Positions 1 through 8,524 of a stretch of 64,000 nucleotides of DNA are shown piece after piece. A model generated the notes under the pieces. It worked only from the letters and a program-made list of their open reading frames with translations, was not told the DNA's origin and did no database searches. The position numbers and the translations under genes are program-made. Within the stretch, counting starts at the first letter, position 1, and the number at the start of each line of letters is the position of its first letter. The stretch is from an uncultured Selenomonas sp. (GTDB lineage Bacteria; Bacillota; Negativicutes; Selenomonadales; Selenomonadaceae): contig CAKPXP010000002.1 in NCBI GenBank assembly GCA_934202005.1, positions 97,774 through 161,773 on the forward strand, given 5' to 3'.

Positions 1-659
1 TTGCCCTCGACCCAGACCTTGTCGAGACGCATTTCGTTGCTGCGGCTGTTACCGCCGTTCCAATCATCAGGGATATCGCGCTCATCATTGAAACCAGCGC
101 CCTTCTCTCCGCCAGAGCCGTCAGAGCCCCATTTCGTCACGATAGCGCCGTTGACCTTCCAGTCCGTCCCCGGAACCTTGGCAGAGAGATTGAGATCGAA
201 CTCTTTTTCATACCAGGGCGAACCGCCGGATTTACGCTGCTTGTTGTCATCGTATGCCTGGTACTTCTTCATATATTTCTGAGCGAACATCCCCGACCAC
301 TTCACATTGTCGGAATTCTTCTCGAGGTTCGCCACGCGTACGCCGAGGTTATTGAGCTCATCAGCGAACTCTGCGGCGAGCTTGTCGATGGCGGCCTTGT
401 CGGCAGCGGAGACATCCTTCTTCGCCATGGCCTTCGCGACCATCTGCGCCATCTCGTAGCGCGTGATGTTCTTATCGCCCTGGAACGTCGAGTCGCCATA
501 GCCCTCGATGACGCCATCGGCCGCGAGCTGCGCGACAGCATCATAGGCCCAGTGTCCCTGCGGGACATCCGTGAACGGATTCGATGCCGCGAACGCGGAG
601 CTGCTCGCACTCACGACCGTCGCAGCGAGAACTGCGGCTGCCAAATGTTTCTTCTTCAT
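1..659 (-). CDS. SLH-domain outer-membrane porin (OmpM type), 3' part beyond the window
   Basis: The frame is open from an ATG at 659 to the left edge, giving 219 codons with no stop, so only the N-terminal part is present. Residues 1-25 form a signal peptide ending in AFA. One SLH domain follows (about 27-80, with FTDVPQGHWAY and ITRYEMAQ). A short coiled coil comes next (about 84-115), then alternating beta-strand sequence rich in Trp, Lys and Asp. This order (signal, SLH, coiled coil, barrel) is that of OmpM porins of Negativicutes, where the SLH domain binds modified peptidoglycan and the barrel sits in the outer membrane. The gene has its own consensus promoter at 760-788. Its N-terminus resembles those of the two porins at 24-27 kb. 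Confidence 0.9.
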   Translation of the reverse strand, partial: MKKKHLAAAVLAATVVSASSSAFAASNPFTDVPQGHWAYDAVAQLAADGVIEGYGDSTFQGDKNITRYEMAQMVAKAMAKKDVSAADKAAIDKLAAEFADELNNLGVRVANLEKNSDNVKWSGMFAQKYMKKYQAYDDNKQRKSGGSPWYEKEFDLNLSAKVPGTDWKVNGAIVTKWGSDGSGGEKGAGFNDERDIPDDWNGGNSRSNEMRLDKVWVEG

Positions 660-759
660 CGTTAGAACCTCCTACATCTTTCCCTATCTTGTACCCATGA
701 GCCGAAACTCATGTATAATCGATAGGAATATCTGGTGAAGTAATTTCTTACTTGAGCTA

Positions 760-788
760 ATCATACAATAATGACACTCTTTTGTCAA
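760..788 (-). promoter_or_regulatory. Sigma-A promoter of the SLH porin
   Basis: On the minus strand TTGACA (788-783), a 17-base spacer and TATGAT (765-760) precede the porin start by about 100 bases. The 17 bases ATATCTTTTTATTGACA that include and precede the -35 box are identical to those at the PTS promoter (8362-8378), which suggests a shared UP element. Confidence 0.75.
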
Positions 789-920
789 TAAAAAGATATT
801 CTTTTTATAAATTATTTTAATTCACAATTATGAAGAAGAAATGTGTTTACGATAACCTATTCCACCGATCATCTACCGTTTCCAATCAGTTCTTCCGATT
901 TGCGCCGCCCACAGCAACAA
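789..920. other. AT-rich spacer without a gene
   Basis: This belongs to the 411-base gap between the porin start (659) and the ABC transporter stop (1071). The first part is AT-rich sequence upstream of the porin promoter. I see no coding sequence; the remainder of the gap holds the terminator at 921-974 and about 100 bases of unexplained GC-rich sequence. Confidence 0.5.
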
Positions 921-974
921 AACACCTCTCTTCAGAATGGCGGACGATGTGCTGTCATCTTGAAGAGAGGTGTA
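921..974 (-). terminator. Terminator of the ABC transporter gene
   Basis: ACACCTCTCTTCA (922-934) and TGAAGAGAGGTGT (961-973) form a 13-bp perfect stem. On the minus strand it is followed by TTTTGTTG. It lies about 100 bases downstream of the transporter stop codon. Confidence 0.65.
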
Positions 975-1070
975 TTCTCGCGTTATTCCCTTTTCATCCT
1001 ACTGCCATGCGCACGCGGCATTGACGCTGCGCCGCTTGCGTCAGCAGGTGCGGCGCCTGCTGGCCGCGTT

Positions 1071-2810
1071 TCAGCAGCCTGCCGCCGGAGCTGTCCCCGC
1101 CGCGATGGCGCGAACGTCCCAGCTGCCGTCGCCTGTGAGATGCAGTTCCTCGTCGTGCTGCGCGAAGAGCGTGGAGCGGTGGCCGACGCTGACGATGCTG
1201 AGTCCCGGCAGACGCGTGCGCAGGAGGTCGTACATCTCTTGCTCGCGCGGCTCATCGAGCGCCGAGGTGGCCTCGTCGAGGAAGACCCATTGCGGCCTCA
1301 CGAGCAGGACGCGCGCGAACGCGAGACGCTGCTGCTCGCCAAGAGAGAGGATGCGGCTCCAGTCGTCCGTCTGGTCGAGGCGGCTCGCGAGCCTGCCGAG
1401 GCCGACGTCACGCAGTGCCGCCTCCATCGCCTGCTGGCTGCCCGCCGCCGCGGCCGTCTGCGGGTAGGCGAGTGCCTGGCGCAGCGTGCCGAGCGGCAGA
1501 TACGGGCGCTGCGGCAGGAACAGGATGCGGCTGCCCGCAGGCAGCGTCACGCGGCCGCTGCCATAGGGCCAGATGCCCGCGAGCGTCCGCAGCAGCGTGC
1601 TCTTGCCGCTGCCAGAGGCGCCCGTCACGAGCACGCGGCTGCCCGCGGGCAGCGTGAGCGTGCAGTCGCGCATGAGCCGCCGCCCGTCCGGCAGCGTGAC
1701 ATCGAGCCCGCTGAGCGCGAGCGCGCCCTCGCCGCCGCGCTCACGCGCGACGCCGTCCGTGAGCGCCTGCGCGCGCTCCATGTGCTCCGTAAAGCTCGCG
1801 AGACGGCGGATGACCGCGGCGAGCTGCGCGATGGTATCGTAGGAGTCGACGAAGTAGGAGAGCGCGTCCTGCACGCGCCCGAACGCGCTCACGGTCTGCA
1901 TGAGGCCGCCGAGCTGCATGAGGCCGCCGAAATAGCGCGGCGCGGCGAGCACGAGCGGCACGATGATCGCGAGCTGTCCGTAGCCGTTCACATAGAAGTT
2001 CAGGAGCTTCGTCCGGCGCATGAGCTGCCAGTAGTTCTGGATCACACGCGCGAAGCGCTCCTTGAAGCCGACGCCCTCCGCCGGCTCGCCGCGGTAGAAC
2101 GCAACGCTCTCGCTGTTCTCGCGCACGCGCATCATATTGAAACGGAAATCCGCCTCGAAGCGCTGCTGGTCGAAGTTCAGCCCGATGAGCCGCCGTCCCA
2201 CGAGATGCGCGCAGAACGTGCCCGCGACAGAATAGAGGAACGAGAACCAGAACATATAGCCGTAGATCGTGAACTCATGGCTGCCGATGGGCACCGTGAG
2301 CGCCCCCGAGAGATTCCAGAGCACGACGCCGAACGCCGCGAGCGTCGTGAGCTGCTTGAGGAAGCCGAGCAGGAGCTGCAGCGTCAGCGTGACGAACTGG
2401 TTGATGTCCTCGCTGATTCGCTGGTCGGGATTGTCCGTGTCGCTGCCGAGCACCTGCAGCCGGTAGTAGACCTGGTGCTTCATCCATCCGGAAAGATACC
2501 TCTCCGTCATCCATGTCCGCCACTTGATCTGGAGCATCTGCCGCAGGTAGATAGCATAGACCGCGATGATGATGTAGAGGAACGCGAGCGCTGTGAACTC
2601 GCCGACGAGCGGCCAGAAGCTCCCATACTGGTATTCCTGCAGCGCATTGTAGAACTCATTGTACCAGCTGTTGATGCGCACGAGCAGATAGACCGACGCG
2701 AAATTTAGGCCGATGACGAACGCGAGCAGGCCGCGCGCGCGCCATTTATGTTCCGCGCTCCAGTAGCCGCGGAAGAGATGCCAGAACGTCCTGGCGAAAT
2801 TTTTCTTCAT
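1071..2810 (-). CDS. SbmA/YddA-type ABC transporter, fused permease and ATPase
   Basis: This 579-residue protein joins a transmembrane half and an ATPase half in one chain (COG4178; ABC transmembrane region 2). Several membrane segments lie in residues 25-300, and the family signature NSWYNEFYNALQ follows the first. The ATPase domain shows Walker A GASGSGKST (about 397-405), signature LSLGEQQ (about 488), Walker B WVFLDEATSALDE (about 508) and a switch His in SVGHRS. It probably works as a homodimer in the inner membrane; relatives export or import peptides or cobalamin-type substrates, so the substrate here is unknown. An ATG at 2822 directly abuts GGGAGG; the ATG at 2810 has a usable distance and starts MKKNFA, so it was chosen. 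The gene stands alone, divergent from the small membrane protein gene. Confidence 0.88.
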   Translation of the reverse strand: MKKNFARTFWHLFRGYWSAEHKWRARGLLAFVIGLNFASVYLLVRINSWYNEFYNALQEYQYGSFWPLVGEFTALAFLYIIIAVYAIYLRQMLQIKWRTWMTERYLSGWMKHQVYYRLQVLGSDTDNPDQRISEDINQFVTLTLQLLLGFLKQLTTLAAFGVVLWNLSGALTVPIGSHEFTIYGYMFWFSFLYSVAGTFCAHLVGRRLIGLNFDQQRFEADFRFNMMRVRENSESVAFYRGEPAEGVGFKERFARVIQNYWQLMRRTKLLNFYVNGYGQLAIIVPLVLAAPRYFGGLMQLGGLMQTVSAFGRVQDALSYFVDSYDTIAQLAAVIRRLASFTEHMERAQALTDGVARERGGEGALALSGLDVTLPDGRRLMRDCTLTLPAGSRVLVTGASGSGKSTLLRTLAGIWPYGSGRVTLPAGSRILFLPQRPYLPLGTLRQALAYPQTAAAAGSQQAMEAALRDVGLGRLASRLDQTDDWSRILSLGEQQRLAFARVLLVRPQWVFLDEATSALDEPREQEMYDLLRTRLPGLSIVSVGHRSTLFAQHDEELHLTGDGSWDVRAIAAGTAPAAGC

Positions 2811-2894
2811 AGAGCAACACATCCTCCCGAGAAAAAGAACTTGTTATATTATATTCTTTTCCACAGCAGCCTTCAAGCAGGAACCGCCCGCTCC

Positions 2895-2923
2895 TTTACG
2901 CCGCGGCCTGCCGGTGCTAGAAT
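2895..2923 (+). promoter_or_regulatory. Candidate promoter of the small membrane protein gene
   Basis: TTTACG (2895-2900), a 17-base spacer and TAGAAT (2918-2923) lie 36 bases before the start codon. The -35 box is a weak match. Confidence 0.45.
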
Positions 2924-2959
2924 ACTAGAGAAAACACATCGCCATCTAGGAGGGAACTC

Positions 2960-3619
2960 ATGCTCGTCTATCTTTTCGCCCTTTTGCTCCTCGTACTCCT
3001 CGTGCTCCTCTACCGCTATCTGCCGAACCGGCGCGTCTTCGCGTGTTTCTGCCTCACGCTCGCCCTCGCGGGACTCATCACCTATACCTGCTGGCCGCGC
3101 ACACAGCCGACGGCTGAGCTCAGTGAGGAGGAGCGCTACGACATCCAGCAACAGCAACAGATCTTCGCCGCCTGGTACGGGAAGTATCAAAAGGATCTCA
3201 AGCAGCTCGACCATAACTGGCGCTGGTATCATCAGATTCTCGAGGAGTTCAAGGAGGACAACATCAGCATCCAGACGGCCCATGTGCGGCTCAAACAGCT
3301 CGAAGAGGAAGAAAAGGCGCTGACGGCTGCCATCGCGGACGACGCGCCGCCGCTCGAGCTGCACGACACCTGCTACGACCTCGCCGCGTCTGTTTTCGCA
3401 AAGACGAAGGCCTATGCCGCCGCCCAGCAAAACGCCATCACACTCACGCGCGCCGCAAGCGAGCCGCGCTTCCTCCCCTCCGATGACCAGGAGGAACAGA
3501 GCCGCGCGCTCCAAACCGTCATGGGGAAGGAGTCTCCCGTCGGCCTCTTCACCGCGAGCGAGCTCTCAGAGATTCAGCAGCTCCTCGCCCTGCCGGAAGA
3601 CGAGGGAAAAAACGGGTGA
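2960..3619 (+). CDS. Membrane-anchored protein of unknown function
   Basis: The product has 219 residues and I do not recognise a family. Two hydrophobic segments (about 3-18 and 28-43) form an N-terminal anchor, followed by a charged, Gln/Glu-rich and mostly helical region (about 53-110, with a run of five Gln) that could be a coiled coil. The acidic C-terminus has no catalytic motif that I can see. The start has a clear ribosome site (AGGAGGG, eight bases upstream). It is a single-gene unit: its own promoter candidate lies upstream, and a strong terminator follows within 40 bases. It is divergent from the ABC transporter, but nothing in the sequence ties it to that gene. Confidence 0.75.
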   Translation: MLVYLFALLLLVLLVLLYRYLPNRRVFACFCLTLALAGLITYTCWPRTQPTAELSEEERYDIQQQQQIFAAWYGKYQKDLKQLDHNWRWYHQILEEFKEDNISIQTAHVRLKQLEEEEKALTAAIADDAPPLELHDTCYDLAASVFAKTKAYAAAQQNAITLTRAASEPRFLPSDDQEEQSRALQTVMGKESPVGLFTASELSEIQQLLALPEDEGKNG

Positions 3620-3637
3620 AATTTGTAGAGAAGCACG

Positions 3638-3685
3638 CAAAAAAAGCTGCCTCCCCCCTAAAAAGGGGAAGCAGCTTTTCCTTTT
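3638..3685 (+). terminator. Rho-independent terminator
   Basis: AAAAGCTGC with CCCCCCT and AGGGGAAGCAGCTTTT form a stem followed by CCTTTT. It is flanked by A and T runs on both sides and ends directly at the palindromic element starting at 3686. Confidence 0.85.
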
Positions 3686-3845
3686 GGAACCGCTGATTAA
3701 ATGAAGTGCCCTGGATTTGCGTGGATGCGCTGTATCTCTCTAGGAGACAAACCGGAGGCGTAGCAAAGCTACGCTGAGGATTTGTCGACGACGGGAGGAC
3801 AGCGTAGACGCGTGAAGACAGGGTACTGAATTAATCAGTGGTTCC
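3686..3845 (+). repeat. 160-bp palindromic element, copy 1 (CCCTG/CAGGG type)
   Basis: The element begins GGAACCGCTGATTAAAT and ends AATTAATCAGTGGTTCC. The centre GCGTAGC-AAA-GCTACGC is the tip of one long imperfect hairpin spanning the whole element. GTGCCCTGG (3706-3714) in the left arm pairs with CAGGGTAC (3819-3826) in the right arm. It sits between two convergent genes, 10 bases from the gntR stop codon. Confidence 0.9.
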
Positions 3846-3855
3846 TTCGTCCGCG

Positions 3856-4566
3856 TCAGCGGATGCTCACAGAACGAAAGGCATTCCGATCTGCCCTGTG
3901 GCGCGCGATGGAGAACTCGAACGGGCGGCCGTCATCGAGGAAAGCAACCTGTGTCACCTCGAGGAGCGGCAAGACGCCCTTGATATCGAGCTCCTTCTTT
4001 TCCTCCTCTGTCGGCATGACCGCGCGTACCGTGCGGTGCGCCGACTGGATCTTGAGCTTGAGCTCTCCCTCGATATAGCCGTAAATGGACTTCTCGAGCA
4101 CCTGCCGTTTGATGCCCGGGATGAGCTGGATGGGCATCTGCGTGTACTCCATGACGACGGGCTGGCCATCGAGGGAGCGCACGCGCACGATGTCGTAAAT
4201 GAAATCATCGACACTCATCTGCAGCTTCGCCGCGACCTCTTCCTCCGGATGAATGATGTCGAAGCGCAGTACCTTCGTCCCCACATTGCGCCCCTTGAAC
4301 GTCGCCGCAAAGCCGCTGAACTGATTGGCCATGCTGAGTTCCTTGACATCCTCATCCTCGAGAGACTTCACAAACGTGCCGGAGCCGCGGCGCTTGACCA
4401 CGAGCCCCTCCTTGACGAGTTCGTCGACCGCGCGCTTGATCGTGATGCGGCTGACGCCATACTGGGTGCACATCTCTTTTTCGAGCGCCAGCTGCTGCCC
4501 CGGAGTGAAGACACCCTCCGTGATCTGCTTGCGCAGGTCGGATGCGATTGCCTCGTATTTTAGCAT
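3856..4566 (-). CDS. GntR-family regulator with UTRA domain, likely PTS operon repressor
   Basis: The 236-residue protein starts MLKYEAIASDLR. Residues 5-70 form a GntR winged helix (typical TPGQQLALEKEMCTQYGVSR and RRGSGTFV), and residues about 90-235 form a UTRA effector domain of the HutC subfamily, which usually binds a sugar phosphate. The start at 4566 was chosen because GGAAGAAGG lies seven bases upstream; an ATG 30 bases further up lacks this. It is the last gene after IIB-IIC-IIA-GH1 in the same direction, 94 bases behind GH1, so it probably represses this operon and responds to phosphorylated beta-glucosides. The inverted repeats near 8362-8409 are candidate operators. Confidence 0.85.
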   Translation of the reverse strand: MLKYEAIASDLRKQITEGVFTPGQQLALEKEMCTQYGVSRITIKRAVDELVKEGLVVKRRGSGTFVKSLEDEDVKELSMANQFSGFAATFKGRNVGTKVLRFDIIHPEEEVAAKLQMSVDDFIYDIVRVRSLDGQPVVMEYTQMPIQLIPGIKRQVLEKSIYGYIEGELKLKIQSAHRTVRAVMPTEEEKKELDIKGVLPLLEVTQVAFLDDGRPFEFSIARHRADRNAFRSVSIR

Positions 4567-4660
4567 GTACGAACCTTCTTCCTGAATCGTTATCAATATT
4601 ATTATACACGGAATTCTGATAAAATACTATTGTCCGTTCTTATGATTCAGGGAAAAGTGT

Positions 4661-6058
4661 TCAAAATCCATGATTTGCAATAACCTCACGAATCCAATAT
4701 CCTGATTTTTTGATGGTCTTTTCCTGCGTTTTGAGATCGAGCGCGATGAAGCCGTAGCGGTTCTTGTAAGCGTTCGACCAGGACCAGCAGTCGATCGGCG
4801 TCCAGAGGTGATAGCCGAAGCAGTTCGATCCTTCCTCGATACCCTTGTGCAGCCACTCAAGATGCTCCTTGATGAAGTCGATGCGGTAGTCGTCCTCGAT
4901 GAAGCCGTCGGCGTTGCGGTATTTCTCCTCGCCCTCGACGCCCATGCCGTTCTCAGAGATGTACCAGGGGATGTTGCCGAGATTGTCGCGCACGTTGATG
5001 GCGATGTCGTAGATGGCCTTCGGATAGATCTCCCAGCCGCGGTACGGGTTCATGCGGCGTCCCGGCATCTCGTAGCTTTCGAAATGCTTCTCCGGCAGCC
5101 AGCCGCGGCTCGCGTCGAACGGCGTCTCGCGCGCTTTCGCGCGGAACGGCTGATAGAAGTTGATGCCGAGGAAATCGACCGTATGGTTCTTGATGATCTC
5201 AAGCTCCTCCGGGGTCGACTCCCAAAGCACGCCGTCCTCCGCAAGCACCTTGACAAGATCCTCAGTGAACGTGCCGTGCACGGCAGGGTCGAGGAACGAA
5301 TTGTTTTTGTAATCTTCCGCGAATTTCGCCGCGGCGACGTCCTCCGGCGCGTCGGAACGCGGGTAGGCCGGCGTGAGATTCAGCACGATGCCGATGCGGC
5401 CGCCGAGCTTCGCGCAGTCGGAGGCGCGGAACACCTCGATGGCTTTCGCCGAGGCGAGGTTGAGGTTGTAGAGCACCTGGCAGGCTTTCTTCCCGTCGAC
5501 GAGCTTCGGATAGTGGAACTCGTAGAGATACTCGCCCTCGACGACGACCATCGGCTCGTTGAACGTGACCCAGTCCTTGACGCGGTCGCCGAAGAGCTCG
5601 AAGCAGCGCTTCGCGAAAATAGCGAAGAGGTCGGCGACGTGCTTGGACTCCCAGCCGCCGTATTTCTCATAGAGCTCAACGGGCAGGTCGAAATGATGGA
5701 GGTTCAGGATGGGGCGGATGCCCTGCTTGAGGAACTCATCGATGACGGCGTTGTAGAACCGCACACCGTCGGGATCCGTCTCGCCCGTCTCGAAGTCCTT
5801 GATGAGGCGCGTCCACTGGATGGACGTGCGCACGGAGTTCAGACCGATGCGCTTCATGAGCGCGATGTCATGCTCGTAGTCGTTGTAGAAATTCGACGCA
5901 ACATCCGGGCCAACACCGTGAAAGAATGCCTCCGGCTCCGTATCGAACCAATAATCGAAAACGCTCCTGTGTGCCTTGTGGAAACGCCCCTCGGCCTGCG
6001 GGCCGGACGTCGCCGCGCCCCACCAGAAATTCTCCGGGAACTGATACTTGACTGCCAT
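4661..6058 (-). CDS. GH1 6-phospho-beta-glucosidase
   Basis: This 465-residue GH1 enzyme probably cleaves the phosphorylated disaccharide delivered by the adjacent PTS into glucose 6-phosphate and an aglycone or glucose in the cytoplasm. The acid/base glutamate is E168 in TFNEP and the nucleophile is E369 in YISENG. The N-terminus FPENFWWGAATSGPQAEG is the GH1 signature. Length is normal, there is no signal peptide, and the start has GAGGGGG at the proper distance. The gene follows the IIA gene by 27 bases and precedes gntR. Phospho-beta-glucosidase rather than plain beta-glucosidase activity is inferred from the PTS context. Confidence 0.9.
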   Translation of the reverse strand: MAVKYQFPENFWWGAATSGPQAEGRFHKAHRSVFDYWFDTEPEAFFHGVGPDVASNFYNDYEHDIALMKRIGLNSVRTSIQWTRLIKDFETGETDPDGVRFYNAVIDEFLKQGIRPILNLHHFDLPVELYEKYGGWESKHVADLFAIFAKRCFELFGDRVKDWVTFNEPMVVVEGEYLYEFHYPKLVDGKKACQVLYNLNLASAKAIEVFRASDCAKLGGRIGIVLNLTPAYPRSDAPEDVAAAKFAEDYKNNSFLDPAVHGTFTEDLVKVLAEDGVLWESTPEELEIIKNHTVDFLGINFYQPFRAKARETPFDASRGWLPEKHFESYEMPGRRMNPYRGWEIYPKAIYDIAINVRDNLGNIPWYISENGMGVEGEEKYRNADGFIEDDYRIDFIKEHLEWLHKGIEEGSNCFGYHLWTPIDCWSWSNAYKNRYGFIALDLKTQEKTIKKSGYWIREVIANHGF

Positions 6059-6085
6059 TTGCTTATCCCCCTCTTCTTTCCTCTC

Positions 6086-6409
6086 TCACTGCTCCTTGTG
6101 CAATGCCTCGTACATCTCGACCATGAGGTTTGCCATATCGCGCACGGCGAGCGCCGTCATGAAATGATCCTGCGCATGGATGAGCAGGATGGATTTCTCG
6201 ACGGGCTGGCCGTCACACTCCGCCGACATCATCGCCGTCTGGATATCATGCGCCTCGCCGATCTCCTTGCCGCCTTCCTCGATCTTCTTCTTCGCGGCCG
6301 CAACGTCGCCCGTCTTGAGCATATCGCGCACGGCCTCGATGACCATGGAGCGGCCCGTGCCGGAATGAAGGATGAGTTGCATCGACTGTTCTACTGTTTT
6401 TTCGTCCAT
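6086..6409 (-). CDS. PTS lactose/cellobiose-type IIA component
   Basis: The protein has 107 residues and is all-helical in type, as expected for the Lac family of IIA proteins. The phosphorylated histidine is H78 in HAQDHFM. It passes phosphate from HPr to the IIB protein encoded upstream (7947-8255). The three PTS domains are separate genes here (IIB, IIC, IIA in order of transcription), all in one direction with GH1 and gntR. The 139-base gap to IIC is the largest inside the operon and might hold an RNA processing or attenuation site; no clear terminator is visible there. Confidence 0.9.
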   Translation of the reverse strand: MDEKTVEQSMQLILHSGTGRSMVIEAVRDMLKTGDVAAAKKKIEEGGKEIGEAHDIQTAMMSAECDGQPVEKSILLIHAQDHFMTALAVRDMANLMVEMYEALHKEQ

Positions 6410-6548
6410 TTCTTTTACCCCTAACTGTATCTAATTCCACAAGCAGTGATTTCTCTGCGGATTCTAAAGAAATCTCCGCATAGAAAAGAGCCGCCGCACA
6501 TGGGGAATCTCCCTGCAATCTGTGCAACAGCCCCTAGTTCAACTCATA

Positions 6549-7892
6549 TTATTCGTCTGCGTCTTCATCTTTCATCTTATTCGCCGCGATGACGAACGGC
6601 GCGTAGATGACCACGTCCACCGCGAGGCAGACGAGCTGCAGCAGACCGCCGCTGATGGTACCTGTACCGATCAGTCCGCCGAAGAACACCGGCATCGTCC
6701 AGGGGACGACGTACTTGAAGATGGATACGAGACCCGCCGAGATGGCCAGCCAACCGATGATCGTGTTGGCAATCGGCGCGAGGATGTACGGGACAAGCAG
6801 CATCGGGTTCAGCACGATTGGCAGACCGAAGGCGATCGGCTCCTGGATGTTGAAGAGCATGGCCGGGGCACCGAGCTTGGCGACAGCGCGCCAGCTATCC
6901 TTCGTCGAGAAGATAAAGATCGCGATGACGAGTCCCAGGACATGCATGAGCGTGAGCTCTTCAAAGAAACCGTTGGAAAAGACGTACGCTGCGTCGCCCG
7001 CCTGGTTCGCGAGCTGCGCCGGCATGTAGACCATGTTCTGGATCGCGGCCGTGACGTTGTGACCGTGGATGCCGAACCACCAGAAGAACCAGACGATGAA
7101 CTGATAGAGCAGCGAGAAGCCGATGCCCTGGGAGAAGCCCATGAGCGGTGCCTGAATGATCGCGTAGATGAGGTCATTGAGCGCGGCCTTGCCGAGGAAC
7201 TGGCCATTCGCGAGGAACGTCGAGAACATCGTGAACACGCCGAGCACGATGAGCACTGGTACGAGAACGGCGAACGACTGCGAGACTGCAGGCGGCACCG
7301 TATCCGGCATCTTGATGCGGATCTTCTCGTTCTTGGAGAGCTTGACGAAGATCCAGGAAGCGACCGTGGCCACGATGATGGCCGTAAGGACTGCCTTGTT
7401 GCCGAAGTAATCGAGGCTGAACGCGCCGATCTTGTCGCCGGCCTTGCCGATGACCTGCTGCGGCGTGATGATGATGTAAGCGCCGAGAGCCGTCAGCGCC
7501 GTCGAGAACTTATCGCCGCCCCAGATGCCGCCGAGGCGATAGGAAAACGCCGCGACGAGCAGGAAGGAAAAGCAGCCGAAGCCGACCGTGACGACGTTGT
7601 TGCAGAGGCCCTGATACATCTGCATCGTGCCGACAAAGCTCGATGCCTTGTACGCGTCGCTCGTCGTGTCGAGGCCCGTGAACGCATGGCCGAGGTTCAG
7701 GCCGTTCGCGCCCATGATCGTGCCCCAGGGATCGATGACAACCCACTCGATGATGCCGAAGAACGAGCCGACGATGATGAACGGCAAGAGCATGGAGAAA
7801 GCGTCACGCATCGCGAGCAGGTACTTGTTGCTGGAAATCTTTCCGGCAATCGGCATCATGATGCGCTCAAAGCTTTCAATAAAGGAATTCAT
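6549..7892 (-). CDS. PTS cellobiose-type IIC permease
   Basis: This 447-residue polytopic membrane protein has about ten hydrophobic segments. It contains the typical IIC features of the Lac/Cel family: FFWWFGIHGHNV about two thirds along and the conserved NIQEPIAFGLPIVLNP near the C-terminus, which carries the sugar-binding Glu of this family. It moves and helps phosphorylate the beta-glucoside at the inner membrane, with IIB (upstream) and IIA (downstream). The start is preceded by GGGGGGAG. Cellobiose or a related beta-glucoside is inferred from family and GH1 linkage, and mannobiose is not excluded given the mannan genes elsewhere in the window. Confidence 0.92.
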   Translation of the reverse strand: MNSFIESFERIMMPIAGKISSNKYLLAMRDAFSMLLPFIIVGSFFGIIEWVVIDPWGTIMGANGLNLGHAFTGLDTTSDAYKASSFVGTMQMYQGLCNNVVTVGFGCFSFLLVAAFSYRLGGIWGGDKFSTALTALGAYIIITPQQVIGKAGDKIGAFSLDYFGNKAVLTAIIVATVASWIFVKLSKNEKIRIKMPDTVPPAVSQSFAVLVPVLIVLGVFTMFSTFLANGQFLGKAALNDLIYAIIQAPLMGFSQGIGFSLLYQFIVWFFWWFGIHGHNVTAAIQNMVYMPAQLANQAGDAAYVFSNGFFEELTLMHVLGLVIAIFIFSTKDSWRAVAKLGAPAMLFNIQEPIAFGLPIVLNPMLLVPYILAPIANTIIGWLAISAGLVSIFKYVVPWTMPVFFGGLIGTGTISGGLLQLVCLAVDVVIYAPFVIAANKMKDEDADE

Positions 7893-7946
7893 AGTTCTCC
7901 CCCCATATTGAATTATATATATTTATTGCATAGGAAATGAGCAAGC

Positions 7947-8255
7947 TCATTCCTTCCCTGCCATCTTCAGTGCCTTCTCGAGAACCTTGTCGCCGCGAAT
8001 CATGCCATAGTCGCGCATATCGATGACATCGACCGGGCATTTGCCGGCGACGACCTTCTTGACATCACCGAGCATGTGGCGGATCTGCGGGCCGAGCAGA
8101 ACGACGTCCGCCGTGTCGACGCGCTCATCGAGCACCTCGACCGAGAATGCCTCGATGTGGACATCCGTGAGATTCTGCTTGGCAGCGGCCTCCTGCATCT
8201 TCTTGACCAAGATAGAAGTCGACATACCTGCGTTGCATACCAGATAAATATTCAT
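7947..8255 (-). CDS. PTS lactose/cellobiose-type IIB component
   Basis: The 102-residue protein begins MNIYLVCNAGMSTS; Cys7 in this loop is the phosphorylated residue of Lac-family IIB proteins. The start at 8255 follows GGGAGG by seven bases; an upstream in-frame extension has no such site. It is the first gene of the PTS operon and lies about 84 bases downstream of a full-consensus promoter (8339-8367). It takes phosphate from IIA His78 and hands it to the sugar bound in IIC. Confidence 0.9.
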   Translation of the reverse strand: MNIYLVCNAGMSTSILVKKMQEAAAKQNLTDVHIEAFSVEVLDERVDTADVVLLGPQIRHMLGDVKKVVAGKCPVDVIDMRDYGMIRGDKVLEKALKMAGKE

Positions 8256-8338
8256 GATGATTCCTCCCGTTTCCATCCTGTACGCGCGTTTTTCCTCTTG
8301 TGGATTCGCGTTCAAGATATTTCCTCTTTGCAATGCTT

Positions 8339-8367
8339 ATTATATTCTATTGGTTTAGCCTTGTCAA
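8339..8367 (-). promoter_or_regulatory. Full-consensus promoter of the PTS operon with flanking inverted repeats
   Basis: On the minus strand TTGACA (8367-8362), 17 bases, TATAAT (8344-8339). TGTCA (8362-8366) and TGACA (8378-8382) form an inverted repeat over the -35 region, and ATGACA (8377-8382) with TGTCAT (8404-8409) form another. These are candidate operators for the GntR protein. A promoter this strong would be expected to need repression. Confidence 0.75.
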
Positions 8368-8489
8368 TAAAAAGATATGACAAATTTCAAAAAATATTTT
8401 TTATGTCATAAGGGCGTGCGTTCCCTTTCTTTTTACTTTTCCCCTGGCAAAAACTCATTATTCTTTTTGTATAAAAGACATATTTTTTA

Positions 8490-8518
8490 TTGACAAGCAT
8501 ATATTAGCGCGATATTCT
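8490..8518 (+). promoter_or_regulatory. Promoter of the structured RNA candidate
   Basis: TTGACA (8490-8495), a 17-base spacer and TATTCT (8513-8518) point away from the PTS operon. No start codon with a ribosome site follows on this strand. Confidence 0.65.
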
Positions 8519-8524
8519 ATAAGC

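Noticed and set aside
843..2708. A 621-codon open frame on the plus strand opposite the ABC transporter
   Set aside because: It is Arg/Ala/Glu-rich low-complexity sequence caused by the GC-rich codon use of the opposite gene; it has no ribosome site or recognisable domain. Similar mirror frames lie opposite glgB, glgP, the GH13-GH77 gene and serA.
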